DNA from: Nocardioides malaquae
Lineage (GTDB): Bacteria; Actinomycetota; Actinomycetes; Propionibacteriales; Nocardioidaceae
Length of the DNA: 34,908 bases
Direction: 5' to 3'
Assembly (NCBI RefSeq): GCF_015070385.1
Contig: NZ_JADCSA010000004.1
Coordinates: 220,539 to 255,446 of the forward strand
Both the position numbers and the translations under genes were made by a program. This document shows positions 16,845 through 24,648 of this stretch, piece by piece; the first letter of the stretch is position 1; each line of letters begins with the position of its first letter. The notes under the pieces were generated by a model. That model had not been told where the DNA came from and did no database searches. It worked only from the letters and a program-made list of their open reading frames with translations.

Positions 16845-19603
16845 GCCCCCACCCGGAACGAGTAGACGGTCGTGTGGACGCTGCCCTCCGGTACGTCGAT
16901 GCCGAAGACGGGCAGCTCGTCCTGCAGCCGCAGGGCGAGGGCCGTCTGCTCCTGCTCCATCAGCAGGGCTTCGAGCCCCTCGGCCCGCACCCGGCTGAAG
17001 GAGGCGGCGGTGTCACTAGCGGAACGGATCTGCTCGTTGGAGACACCCGTGCTGGTCGCGCCGGTGACCAGGGAGCCGAGCAGCCCACTGCCGTTGTTGC
17101 GACGCTCGCCGAGGTCGACGAGCACCTTGCGCAGGTCGGCGAGGAGGCGACGCTCGGACGCCTTGATGTTGCGGTTGGAGCTGCTCACGTCGCCGTTGAT
17201 GGCGCGCACCGCGCGGGAGACACCGGCGGAGAGCTGGCGCTCGACCTGCTGCACGGTGCGGTCCATGCCGCGACGCTGCTGCTTCACGACCCGGCGGCCG
17301 TCGCGCAGGATTTCGTCTCCGGTGCCTTCGATCTCCTGCTGCAGCTCGGCGACCAGGCCGCCGACCCGGGTGCTGGCGTCCTGTCCGGCCCGCGAGACCT
17401 CGCCCGCTCCGGTGGCGGCGTCGGTGGAGGAGGTCTCGAGCACCGCGACGGCTCCGGCGAAGGCCGCCGAGATCTCCTCGTCGGTGAGGCCGACCTGGTT
17501 CTCCTCGAGCTCGTCGACCGCACCCAGCAGCTGCGGCATCGGGGCGGTGGTCGCCGTGCCACCGGCGCACGGACCGGTCAGCTCGGCCTCGGGCACCGAG
17601 AGGCTGCGTACGCCGCAGACCAGGGCCAGCACCCGCTGCGACAGCTCGGGCGACTCGGCGTCCAGGAGACCCTCGGCGGTGCTCAGTGCGTCCTCCACCG
17701 AACCGGTGAGCTGCGCGACCGAGTCGCTGACGGCCTGGGTGGTCGCGGCGTGGGCCCGCAGCTCGTCGCGCACCGTGACGAGGTCGACCAGTCGACCACC
17801 CAGCGAGGCCTCGGGGTAGCCCTCGGCGGGCACTTCCTCCTCACAGCCCACGCCGACGGCGAGACGACTGATCTCGTCGGCCTGCGGGTTGACCGGCGTG
17901 AGGGGTCCGGGGTTGCAGGCGAGCTGGCGGATGGCCCGCAGCTGCTGGTCAGCGGTCAGCGGGACGAGACCACGCCGGCCCAGCACGGAGTCGAGCTGGT
18001 CGGCGGCCGCGCGCAGCTCTGCGGTGAGGGTGTCGAGCCGCTCCTCGGGCCCGACCCCGCCTTCGGGGGCGAGGGTCGCGTTGGCGTCCCGCAGCAGGTC
18101 GACGACCTCCTGGATGACCTGGTCGATCTCGTCGGTGCCACCCCGGCCGAGGCGCTGCGCGCGGCGGTCGATCTCGGCCACCGAGTCGCGCAGGGCGGTG
18201 GTGGTGGTGGCGACGTCGCCGACGAGTGTCTCGTCGAAGCGAGCCGCGAAGTCGTCACGGAAGGCGCTCAGGGTCGCGAGGTGGTCGGAGAACTGGGCGC
18301 CCACGCCGAGGATCAGGCAGGAGGCCGAACCAGCCGGCGTGCAGGTGCCGTCCTCGGCGACGACGCCGACGGCCCGGGTGAGCTCCTCGGTGACCATGGT
18401 GCGGCAGTTGGCGGTCGCCAGCGCCAAGGAGTCGAGCTGGCTGGAGACGGTCGCCAGCTGCTCCATGACGGAGACCTTCTTCTTGGCCGGAGCCGGGGTC
18501 AGCGAACACCCGGCAACGTTGCGCGGGGGCGCTGGCTCGGTGTCGGGGTCGCCGAGCAGGTCCTTCACCCGGTCGACGTTTCTCTTCAGGTTGGTCAGCG
18601 CGGTGGAGTTGCCCGACTCGAGCTGGTCGCCGATGGAGGTGCTCAGGGCATCCAGGTCAGCGGAGAGGCCGGCCATCGACGTGGAGACCTCACGCGAGCT
18701 GGACTGCAGGTTGGCGATCGTGCGAGCCCCCAGCTGGTCGGCGGCACCGCCGAGCTCGCCCTGGATCTGGCCCAGCACGGCGCTGGCCTCGGAGAGCACG
18801 CCGTTGACGCTGCCGATGAGCTCGATGGTGCGGGTCTCCAACGCCACGGTGCTGCCGGCCTCGTCGGAGAAGGCGACCTCAAGCAGGCGCTGGACCGACG
18901 GGTCGGTGACCAGTCCCGGCTGCACCGAGAGGTCGAAGGTCGGCACCTCGAAGTCGTCGGTGTCGATGACCAGGCGCATCGTCATCGAGGCGGCAAGACG
19001 TGGCGGGGCCAGCATCGAGGCCCACTGGACGCGGGCGTTGCTCTCGTCGCCGCGGTCGAGCACACCGTTGGTCACGGCGGCGGGGTTCTGGTCGTCCTTC
19101 ATCACGACGCTGCCGAAGGAGTCCTTGCCGAGGTCGGCGGAACCCATGACGGTGAGCGGGGCACCCACCAGGGCCCAGCGTCGCTTGGACACGCCGTCGG
19201 AGTCGTAGCGCACCTGGCGCGGGCGTACGGTGGTGTTCTGCACCGACACCTCCACGACCACGCGGCCCGACTCCCCCTCGATGTCGGCCAGGTCGGTGCC
19301 GCTGCGACCGTCGAGGCGCCACTGTGTCTGCACGCGCACGGGCAGGTCGGAGGCGTGCTCGGCGGCGTCGAGCTCCTCGACGTCGTCGACCACCTCGTCG
19401 GACGACTGGCGCACGGCGCGGCTGACGATGGTGCGGACGCGGCCGTCACTGCCCACGCCCACCTCGACACCCTGCAGGACGCGCTCGGGCGCGGCGTGCG
19501 CCGGCAGGAGCTGTGTCCCGGTCACCACCCCGCCGGCCAGGACGAGGGCGATGGCCAGACCCCATCGCCCCGGACGCTGCAGCCTGATCCGCTGTCGTCG
19601 CAT
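16841..19603 (-). CDS. Long secreted coiled-coil-rich protein, first gene of the EssC-like operon
   Basis: From the ATG at 19603 (GGGGGAG upstream) the product is 920 residues. It has a basic N-terminus and a hydrophobic segment (about 15-27) followed by LLPAHA, a likely signal peptide. Residues about 30-260 look beta-rich. Residues about 260-880 are dominated by heptad-like Leu/Ala/Val helices with several Cys, for example SREVSTSMAGLSADLDALS. It ends FGIDVPEGSVHTTVYSF. No second membrane span is evident. No family is recognised with certainty. The long helical ectodomain recalls EsaA/YueB and YhgE/Pip ectodomains, but without their multi-span C-terminus. Position at the head of the operon suggests a cell-surface part of the apparatus. 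Confidence 0.78.
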   Translation of the reverse strand: MRRQRIRLQRPGRWGLAIALVLAGGVVTGTQLLPAHAAPERVLQGVEVGVGSDGRVRTIVSRAVRQSSDEVVDDVEELDAAEHASDLPVRVQTQWRLDGRSGTDLADIEGESGRVVVEVSVQNTTVRPRQVRYDSDGVSKRRWALVGAPLTVMGSADLGKDSFGSVVMKDDQNPAAVTNGVLDRGDESNARVQWASMLAPPRLAASMTMRLVIDTDDFEVPTFDLSVQPGLVTDPSVQRLLEVAFSDEAGSTVALETRTIELIGSVNGVLSEASAVLGQIQGELGGAADQLGARTIANLQSSSREVSTSMAGLSADLDALSTSIGDQLESGNSTALTNLKRNVDRVKDLLGDPDTEPAPPRNVAGCSLTPAPAKKKVSVMEQLATVSSQLDSLALATANCRTMVTEELTRAVGVVAEDGTCTPAGSASCLILGVGAQFSDHLATLSAFRDDFAARFDETLVGDVATTTTALRDSVAEIDRRAQRLGRGGTDEIDQVIQEVVDLLRDANATLAPEGGVGPEERLDTLTAELRAAADQLDSVLGRRGLVPLTADQQLRAIRQLACNPGPLTPVNPQADEISRLAVGVGCEEEVPAEGYPEASLGGRLVDLVTVRDELRAHAATTQAVSDSVAQLTGSVEDALSTAEGLLDAESPELSQRVLALVCGVRSLSVPEAELTGPCAGGTATTAPMPQLLGAVDELEENQVGLTDEEISAAFAGAVAVLETSSTDAATGAGEVSRAGQDASTRVGGLVAELQQEIEGTGDEILRDGRRVVKQQRRGMDRTVQQVERQLSAGVSRAVRAINGDVSSSNRNIKASERRLLADLRKVLVDLGERRNNGSGLLGSLVTGATSTGVSNEQIRSASDTAASFSRVRAEGLEALLMEQEQTALALRLQDELPVFGIDVPEGSVHTTVYSFRVGA

Positions 19604-19630
19604 CGACGTCTCCCCCAAGAATGTTGCTGA

Positions 19631-19640
19631 CACACGTGTG
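19631..19640. other. Perfect 10-bp palindrome in the divergent intergenic region
   Basis: CACACGTGTG is a perfect palindrome in the presumed 5' leader of the 920-residue protein gene, between the two divergent secretion operons. It could be a regulator half-site or chance. Confidence 0.3.
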
Positions 19641-19672
19641 CCGCGCCTCAGGACAGGGCACGGCGGTTGCCC

Positions 19673-19678
19673 AGAGTA
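19673..19678 (-). promoter_or_regulatory. Candidate -10 box of the leftward EssC-like operon
   Basis: TACTCT on the minus strand matches TANNNT and would give a leader of about 60 nt with a good Shine-Dalgarno sequence before the ATG at 19603. No clear -35 box. Confidence 0.35.
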
Positions 19679-19719
19679 CCCACCACCACCGAGACCGAAA
19701 CCGCCCGGCTCCGGCAGGT

Positions 19720-19746
19720 TTGAATGGTGTCGCCGATAGGTAGCAT
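19720..19746 (+). promoter_or_regulatory. Candidate promoter of the rightward cargo operon
   Basis: TTGAAT (19720-19725) and TAGCAT (19741-19746) resemble -35 and -10 boxes, with a short 15-nt spacer. The predicted leader to the GTG at 19811 is about 60 nt. It lies back to back with the leftward -10 box. Confidence 0.4.
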
Positions 19747-19810
19747 GCACCCTGCTCGCCTCTCGGTGGCGAGCATCGCGACGCTCAGCCGGTCACGAGG
19801 GGGAACAGCT

Positions 19811-20113
19811 GTGTCAGACGACCTTGCCTACGCGCGGACGGATCTCGATCAACTCGGCACGGAGTTGAAGACCCTCTCCCAGGAGTTGCGCAACGACGGC
19901 CAACTCTCTGACGTCGGCGTCGACGAGGTGGCCCACCAGACGGTGGTCGACGCGCTCGGCGACTTCGCCAACGACTGGGACGACAAGCGCGAGGCCCTCG
20001 CCGAGTCCTTGGAGGCGATCAGCGAGATGGCCATCAAGGCGTCGGAGACCTTCGGTGAGGCCGACGCCGACCTGGCCAAGGCGGTGCGCGAGGCTTTGGA
20101 GGGTGAGCAGTGA
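19811..20113 (+). CDS. Small helical WXG100-like protein, first gene of the rightward operon
   Basis: This 100-residue acidic protein is predicted to be two long helices. The hinge region carries FANDWDDKREALAES, a Trp-x-x hinge similar to EsxB-like chaperone partners. It has no signal peptide. The GTG at 19811 has GAGGGGG about 7 nt upstream. Its stop overlaps the GTG of the next gene (GTGA), so it is made together with the WXG-type secreted protein. The likely role is partner or chaperone that pairs with that protein's N-terminal helices, as Esx heterodimers do. The pairing is inferred from length, helicity and coupling. Confidence 0.75.
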   Translation: MSDDLAYARTDLDQLGTELKTLSQELRNDGQLSDVGVDEVAHQTVVDALGDFANDWDDKREALAESLEAISEMAIKASETFGEADADLAKAVREALEGEQ

Positions 20114-21474
20114 CCCGCCGCCACGGCAACTGGCACCTCGTGGGCCGCGACAGCGACCCCGTGCCCGCCAGTGAGTACGACGTCAACCGCGTCGCCCGCA
20201 CGTACGAGAAACGCGGCGAAGACCTGCGCGAGGCCCACGGCGCCCTGACCCGTCTCTCCCGCCTCGACGGGTGGCGCGGCGACGCAGCAGAGACCTTCGC
20301 CGAGTCCGCCGACGACCGCGTCAAGGACCTCGACAAGGCCGCCACCAAGTACGAGGACGCCGGCGAGGCCCTGCGCACCTACGCCCTCGCCGTCGAGACC
20401 GCCCGCGAGGAAACCAAACGCGCCCTCGACGACGCCGAGGAAGCCGACGCCCGACGCCGCGCCAACGAAGGCGACCCCCTCGCCGGCGTCACCGAACCCA
20501 CCGACCAACAGATCGACGACGCCGAGCGCCAGAACCGTCGACACGCCAACGCCCTCACGGCCCTCAACGCCGCCGAGGGCAAGGTCAACGACGCCATGAG
20601 CAACCTCGCCACGGCCGCCTCGACCTGCGCCAGGAAGATCCGCGCAGCCTCCGACTCCTTCAAGGACCACTGGTTCAAGGACGACTTCGTCCGCAAGAAC
20701 CTCGGCGCCTTCGAGCTCGTCATCAAGGCGCTCGAGATCGCAGCCGTCGCCATCGCCGCCATCGGGCTTGTGGTGGCCCTCTGCTTCACCGCACCCGCCT
20801 GGCTGGTTGCGGGACTCTTCGTCGCCGGGATAGCCGCGGCAGCGATCTTGGCCGGCACACGAACGATGTTGGTCCTCAGCGAGGCCGGGGACCACACCTG
20901 GGCCGACGTCGGGTGGGACGTCGTGGGCATCGGTCTCGCGGTCGTCGGCGGGCGCGCGGTGTTCAGCCTCGGTCGACAGAAAGGGGCACTGGGCCGCACC
21001 TTCGCCGCACTCCGCACCGCTGCGAGGAGCTCGGCGGCAGCGCGGATGACCCCCCTCCCGCGCTTCATTCTGCGGTTCAAGGGCGGCCAGGGCATCGCCG
21101 GGCGCCTGATCCGCGGCTTCGACGAGTTCCGCATCCGCGGTCTGGCCGCCCCCGCCATCCGACAGATCGACGAGATCGCCAACCTCAAGGTCGGCTGGGG
21201 AGCGCGCCTCAGGGTGCTCGACAAGGACATGGCCACCATGCGCGCCCAAATCGCGGCCCTCGACGACCTCACCCTCCCGGGCGTCAACGTCTCCAAGATC
21301 ACTCAGAACCTGGACGGCCTGCGCGACGCCCTCGGTCCTGCCATCCGGTGGAACCTCATCAACACGGGGGTGTCGGCCGACTCCGCCGGCGACCTGGCGG
21401 GCTGGTCGGTCAGCGGAGCGGTGAAGGACGAGATGGAGACGGCGCACTGGCGCGTCACGGTCGCCGGTCGATGA
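20110..21474 (+). CDS. Putative T7SS-secreted protein with N-terminal WXG domain and membrane-active segment
   Basis: This 454-residue protein starts with WHLVGRDSDPVPASEYDV, characteristic of the putative T7SS secretion-signal family. A WXG turn follows in LDGWRGDAAETFAE (Trp55-Gly57), with long charged helices to about residue 195. Residues about 200-265 hold two or three hydrophobic stretches (ALEIAAVAIAAIGLVVAL, LVAGLFVAGIAAAAI), then a further hydrophobic patch near 270-285. The C-terminal 170 residues are basic and mixed alpha/beta with no recognised enzyme motif. It resembles LXG/WXG polymorphic effectors with a membrane-active middle part. GTGA overlaps the upstream gene and ATGA the downstream gene, so it is the most likely cargo of the locus. 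Confidence 0.8.
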   Translation: MTRRHGNWHLVGRDSDPVPASEYDVNRVARTYEKRGEDLREAHGALTRLSRLDGWRGDAAETFAESADDRVKDLDKAATKYEDAGEALRTYALAVETAREETKRALDDAEEADARRRANEGDPLAGVTEPTDQQIDDAERQNRRHANALTALNAAEGKVNDAMSNLATAASTCARKIRAASDSFKDHWFKDDFVRKNLGAFELVIKALEIAAVAIAAIGLVVALCFTAPAWLVAGLFVAGIAAAAILAGTRTMLVLSEAGDHTWADVGWDVVGIGLAVVGGRAVFSLGRQKGALGRTFAALRTAARSSAAARMTPLPRFILRFKGGQGIAGRLIRGFDEFRIRGLAAPAIRQIDEIANLKVGWGARLRVLDKDMATMRAQIAALDDLTLPGVNVSKITQNLDGLRDALGPAIRWNLINTGVSADSAGDLAGWSVSGAVKDEMETAHWRVTVAGR

Positions 21475-22754
21475 CGCCTGCCCCGGCACGCGAGCCCGTG
21501 CTCAGACCGGGCCAGTTCGGCGGACTGGCGATCCCCGATGCCCGTGAGACCCGGATCTGGGTGGACGAACGCGGAGCGGTGATGATGCGCCGCCCCGGCA
21601 TCGATCCGACCGAGGTGGCGGCCCCCAACGAGATCACCAAGGTGGCCGTCGCCGACGCCACCCAGGTCAACGAGCGACATTTCGTCCCGTGGGCCAATCG
21701 CGGACTCGTGCTGCTCATGTCGCAGAGCCGGTGCGTGGCGGCCTTCAACCTCAGGGACCTGGGCAGCGGATCGCCCCCGCCCTTCCCCGACGATGCGACC
21801 TTCCGGGCGATCAACGGTCTGGATGCCTTCGCCGACGGGCTCGGTCTCTTCGTCGAGCCGGCCGACCCAGCCGAGGTCCGCCGCGCTCGCAGGCTGCGTC
21901 AACGCCACCTGCTGCCCCTGCGCGACCCACGCCAGAACCCTCGCTGGCCGACGTGGTGGGGGGTCTTGGCCTGTGTCGTGTGCTTCCTGGCGCTCCCCGC
22001 CATTGATTCCGGGTCCTCGGCACTGGGGTGGCTGACAGTGCTGGCGGCGTGTGCCGTCGTCACACCGTTGGTGTGGCGTTTCCACGCCCGCCGGCGCCAC
22101 TGGCTGCACCTGGTCACCACACCGCCACCTGCCGACGGCCGCCGGGTCGTGCGCCCACAGCCCCCGGCAGAGTTTGCAACCGCGTTCATGGCGCAGACCG
22201 AGGTGCAGGTCGGACCCCGCGACATCGTGGTCCGCGCCGCCGACCAGGAGAGGTGGCTGCCCGGTCCGGCCGCGGGAGGCGTCACCCACGCCGTCGTCGG
22301 CCCGCGACACCTCGTCCTCGAGGACCACCGGGGCCGGGGCCTCGTGGGACTCCAACCCTCGGTGTGGGGCGCCAGCCTCGACGACATCCTCCGCAGCCTG
22401 CATGACGTCGGCGTCGAGGTCCGCGAGAGCTCGTTGCCCGACTCTCGGAGGATCGACTACATGGCCACCGAGTTGGACGCCACCCAGAGTTACGTGATTA
22501 CCAACGACTACGAGAACGCCAGCGACGACAGCAACGTGGCCCCCATGCTTCCCTACGTCGCGCTAATCGTCCTCGCCATCGCGTGTGTGGTCCTGGCGGC
22601 AGTCGACTTCCCCCTCGGGCTCGTGCCGCTGCTGCCCTGGCTGGCGCTCCAAGCGCTCGCCATCCGCGCCACCTGGACCCTGTCGCACTGGTCAAAGAGC
22701 CAAGGCCGACCGGCCGACCCTTCAGCAGCACGAAAGACAGGAGGAGTCCGATGA
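21471..22754 (+). CDS. Four-span membrane protein, tandem paralogue A
   Basis: This 427-residue protein is of unknown family. It has a cytosolic N-terminal domain (about 1-155) beginning GQFGGLAIPDARETRIWVDERG. A two-span hairpin (about 163-205) follows, ending in an Arg-rich RFHARRRHW. A second soluble domain (about 205-355) contains GPRDIVVRAADQERWLPGP and GLQPSVWG. A C-terminal two-span hairpin (about 365-405) ends in TWTLSHWSKSQG. The ATG overlaps the stop of the secreted protein gene (ATGA). The next gene is a close paralogue. It is probably an inner-membrane accessory or immunity-type factor for the secreted protein. Function is not recognised. Confidence 0.75.
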   Translation: MTPAPAREPVLRPGQFGGLAIPDARETRIWVDERGAVMMRRPGIDPTEVAAPNEITKVAVADATQVNERHFVPWANRGLVLLMSQSRCVAAFNLRDLGSGSPPPFPDDATFRAINGLDAFADGLGLFVEPADPAEVRRARRLRQRHLLPLRDPRQNPRWPTWWGVLACVVCFLALPAIDSGSSALGWLTVLAACAVVTPLVWRFHARRRHWLHLVTTPPPADGRRVVRPQPPAEFATAFMAQTEVQVGPRDIVVRAADQERWLPGPAAGGVTHAVVGPRHLVLEDHRGRGLVGLQPSVWGASLDDILRSLHDVGVEVRESSLPDSRRIDYMATELDATQSYVITNDYENASDDSNVAPMLPYVALIVLAIACVVLAAVDFPLGLVPLLPWLALQALAIRATWTLSHWSKSQGRPADPSAARKTGGVR

Positions 22755-24070
22755 CCGACGTGGGAAGCGGCAAGCCATCCCGTCGGCAGCCGTCCATGGC
22801 CCCTGCCCCGGCACGCGAGCCCGTGCTGCGGGCAGGCCTCTTCGGCGGACTGGCGATCCCTGACGCCCGTGAGACCCGGATCTGGGTGGACGAACGCGGA
22901 GCGGTGATGATGCGCCGCCCCGGCATCGATCCGTTCGAGGTGGCGGCTCCCGGCGAGGTGACCAAGGTGGCGGTCGCCGCAGCCGACCAGATCCGCGAAC
23001 GTCGCTTCACGCCCCACGCGCGACGCGGTCTGGTGCTGCTGATGTCCGAGAGTCGGTGCGTGGCGGCGTTCAACCTCGTCGACCTGGGCTCGACAGCCCG
23101 CTTCCCCGACGATGCGACCTTCCGGGCGATCAACGGTCTGGATGCCTTCGCCGACGGGCTCGGTCTGTTCGTCGAGCCGGCTGACCCCACCGAGGTCCGC
23201 CTCGCCCGCAGGCTGCGTCAACGCGACCTGCTGCCCCTGCGCGACCCACGCCACAACCGCCGCTGGACCAGCGCACTCGGGCTGGCCGCCTGGGTCGCAT
23301 CGTTCCTGGTGCTCCCCGCGGCCGGCGAGGACTCCCCCCTGCGATGGCCGGCAGCCGCCCTCGCATTCGCCCTCGTCACAGTCTTGGTGTGGCAGTTCCA
23401 CGCCCGACGCCGCCATTGGCTCCACCTCGTCACCACCCCCACCCCCGCCGACGGACGCCAGGTCATCCGCCCCCAACCCCCTGCCGAGCTCACGACCAAG
23501 TTCCTGGCCCGGACCGAGGTCCAGCTCGGACCCCGCGACATCGTCATCCGCGCAGCCCACCAGGAACGGTGGCTGCCCGGCCCGGAAGCGGGCGGCATCA
23601 CCCAAGTCGTCGTCGGCCCCGACCACCTCATCTTCGAGGACCACCAAGGCCGGGCCTTCGTGGGACTCCAGCCCTCCGTGTGGGGCCCCAGCCTCGAGGT
23701 CCTGCTCCGGGGCCTGCGCGACCTCGGCATCGGGGTCCGCGAGAGCCCGATGCACGACAGTCGACTGATCGACTACATGGCCGCCGAGCTCGACGTCACA
23801 GCTCCGTACGTGATCACCGACGACTACGAGAACGCCAGCGACGGGAGCGTCGTGGTCCCCTGTCTCCCCTACCTCGCCCTGTTCCTCCTCGGTCTCGGCT
23901 GCGTGATCCTGGCGGCAGTCGACTTCCCCCTCGGGCTCGTGACGCTGCTGCCCTGGCTGGCGCTCCAGGCGCTCGCCATCCGCGCCACCTGGACCCTGTC
24001 GCACTGGTCAAGGAGCCAAGGCCGACCGGCCGACCCCTCAGCAGCACGAAACACAGGAGGAGAACGATGA
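22751..24070 (+). CDS. Four-span membrane protein, tandem paralogue B
   Basis: This 439-residue protein has the architecture of the preceding paralogue: N-terminal soluble domain, span pair near 175-215, second soluble domain, C-terminal span pair. The N-terminus has about 12 extra residues. Near-identical stretches include IPDARETRIWVDERGAVMM, FRAINGLDAFADGLGLF and LPWLALQALAIRATWTLSHW. The first hairpin and the segment before it differ most. The ATG overlaps the stop of copy A (ATGA) and has AGGAGG upstream. Two retained copies suggest dosage, heteromer formation or diversification of a partner-binding part. Function is not recognised. Confidence 0.75.
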   Translation: MTDVGSGKPSRRQPSMAPAPAREPVLRAGLFGGLAIPDARETRIWVDERGAVMMRRPGIDPFEVAAPGEVTKVAVAAADQIRERRFTPHARRGLVLLMSESRCVAAFNLVDLGSTARFPDDATFRAINGLDAFADGLGLFVEPADPTEVRLARRLRQRDLLPLRDPRHNRRWTSALGLAAWVASFLVLPAAGEDSPLRWPAAALAFALVTVLVWQFHARRRHWLHLVTTPTPADGRQVIRPQPPAELTTKFLARTEVQLGPRDIVIRAAHQERWLPGPEAGGITQVVVGPDHLIFEDHQGRAFVGLQPSVWGPSLEVLLRGLRDLGIGVRESPMHDSRLIDYMAAELDVTAPYVITDDYENASDGSVVVPCLPYLALFLLGLGCVILAAVDFPLGLVTLLPWLALQALAIRATWTLSHWSRSQGRPADPSAARNTGGER

Positions 24071-24648
24071 CCGACCTGGTGATCGGCGGGCTTTCCCGCT
24101 GGCTGCCGCTGGATCTCGAGGCGGACGCCGACGAGTACGCCGCGCGCCTGGCCCAGGAGTATCCGCGCACGAGGCACGCGGAGCTGGTGGCGAGCGGCGT
24201 GGCCGGCATGGCGGCGCGGTTCCGACAGGCCCAGCAGGAGGCGGAGGCAGAGGGGGATTCGGTGCTCGTCGCAGCCTGGCTCTTCCTGCGTGCCGATGAC
24301 GACCTCTCGCCGCTGGCGCACGCCACCCTGCAGGGGCTCGCGCTGCCACCCGGCGAGGAGACGGTGGAGGCAGTGATCGAACGCCTGCTGCGCGAGGAGG
24401 ACGAGGTCTACCAGGAACCGGAGGTCCGCGACCTGACGACCGAGTCGGGCCCGGCCACCTTCCTCCGCTACCGCCCGGTCGACCACTCCGGGGCGGAGCG
24501 CGTCGTCCACGAACGCAGCTGCGTGCTGTGGATGCGCCCCGACCGAGGACTGGTCGCCATCCTCGACGCCTACACCGACGACCTGATGGCGGGCCGCGAG
24601 GTGCCCGAGGCACTGGCGCAGCTCGCCGAGGGGGTGAGTGGACTGTGA
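24067..24648 (+). CDS. Hypothetical soluble protein, fifth gene of the operon
   Basis: This is a 193-residue acidic cytosolic protein without signal peptide or spans. It begins with a short beta segment (WLPLDLEAD), then an Ala/Glu-rich helix with GMAARFRQAQQEAEAEGD. A mixed alpha/beta part has VLVAAWLFLRAD, a helix TVEAVIERLLREE, strands FLRYRPV, RSCVLWMRP and GLVAILDAYTDD, and a final helix. The order recalls PsbP/Mog1-like small domains and resembles the next gene product, but no family is assigned. The ATG overlaps the preceding stop (ATGA), and its first nine bases match those of paralogue B. A chaperone or adaptor role for the operon's cargo is possible. Confidence 0.7.
   Translation: MTDLVIGGLSRWLPLDLEADADEYAARLAQEYPRTRHAELVASGVAGMAARFRQAQQEAEAEGDSVLVAAWLFLRADDDLSPLAHATLQGLALPPGEETVEAVIERLLREEDEVYQEPEVRDLTTESGPATFLRYRPVDHSGAERVVHERSCVLWMRPDRGLVAILDAYTDDLMAGREVPEALAQLAEGVSGL

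Larger units (their letters stand above)
21471..24070 (+). repeat. Tandem gene duplication of about 1.3 kb
   Basis: Two paralogous genes are arranged head to tail. The last part of copy A plus the start of copy B (22591-22759) matches the last part of copy B plus the start of the following gene (23907-24075) at 162 of 169 aligned positions, without gaps. The duplicated tail therefore includes the AGGAGG ribosome-binding site and the start codon ATGACCGAC of the next gene. Segments near each 5' end are also nearly identical, while the first membrane hairpin has diverged. Confidence 0.9.

Noticed and set aside
13894-19630. Long plus-strand open frames opposite the kinase, lipoprotein and 920-residue protein genes
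   Set aside because: Antisense shadows without family motifs, ribosome-binding sites or operon logic.
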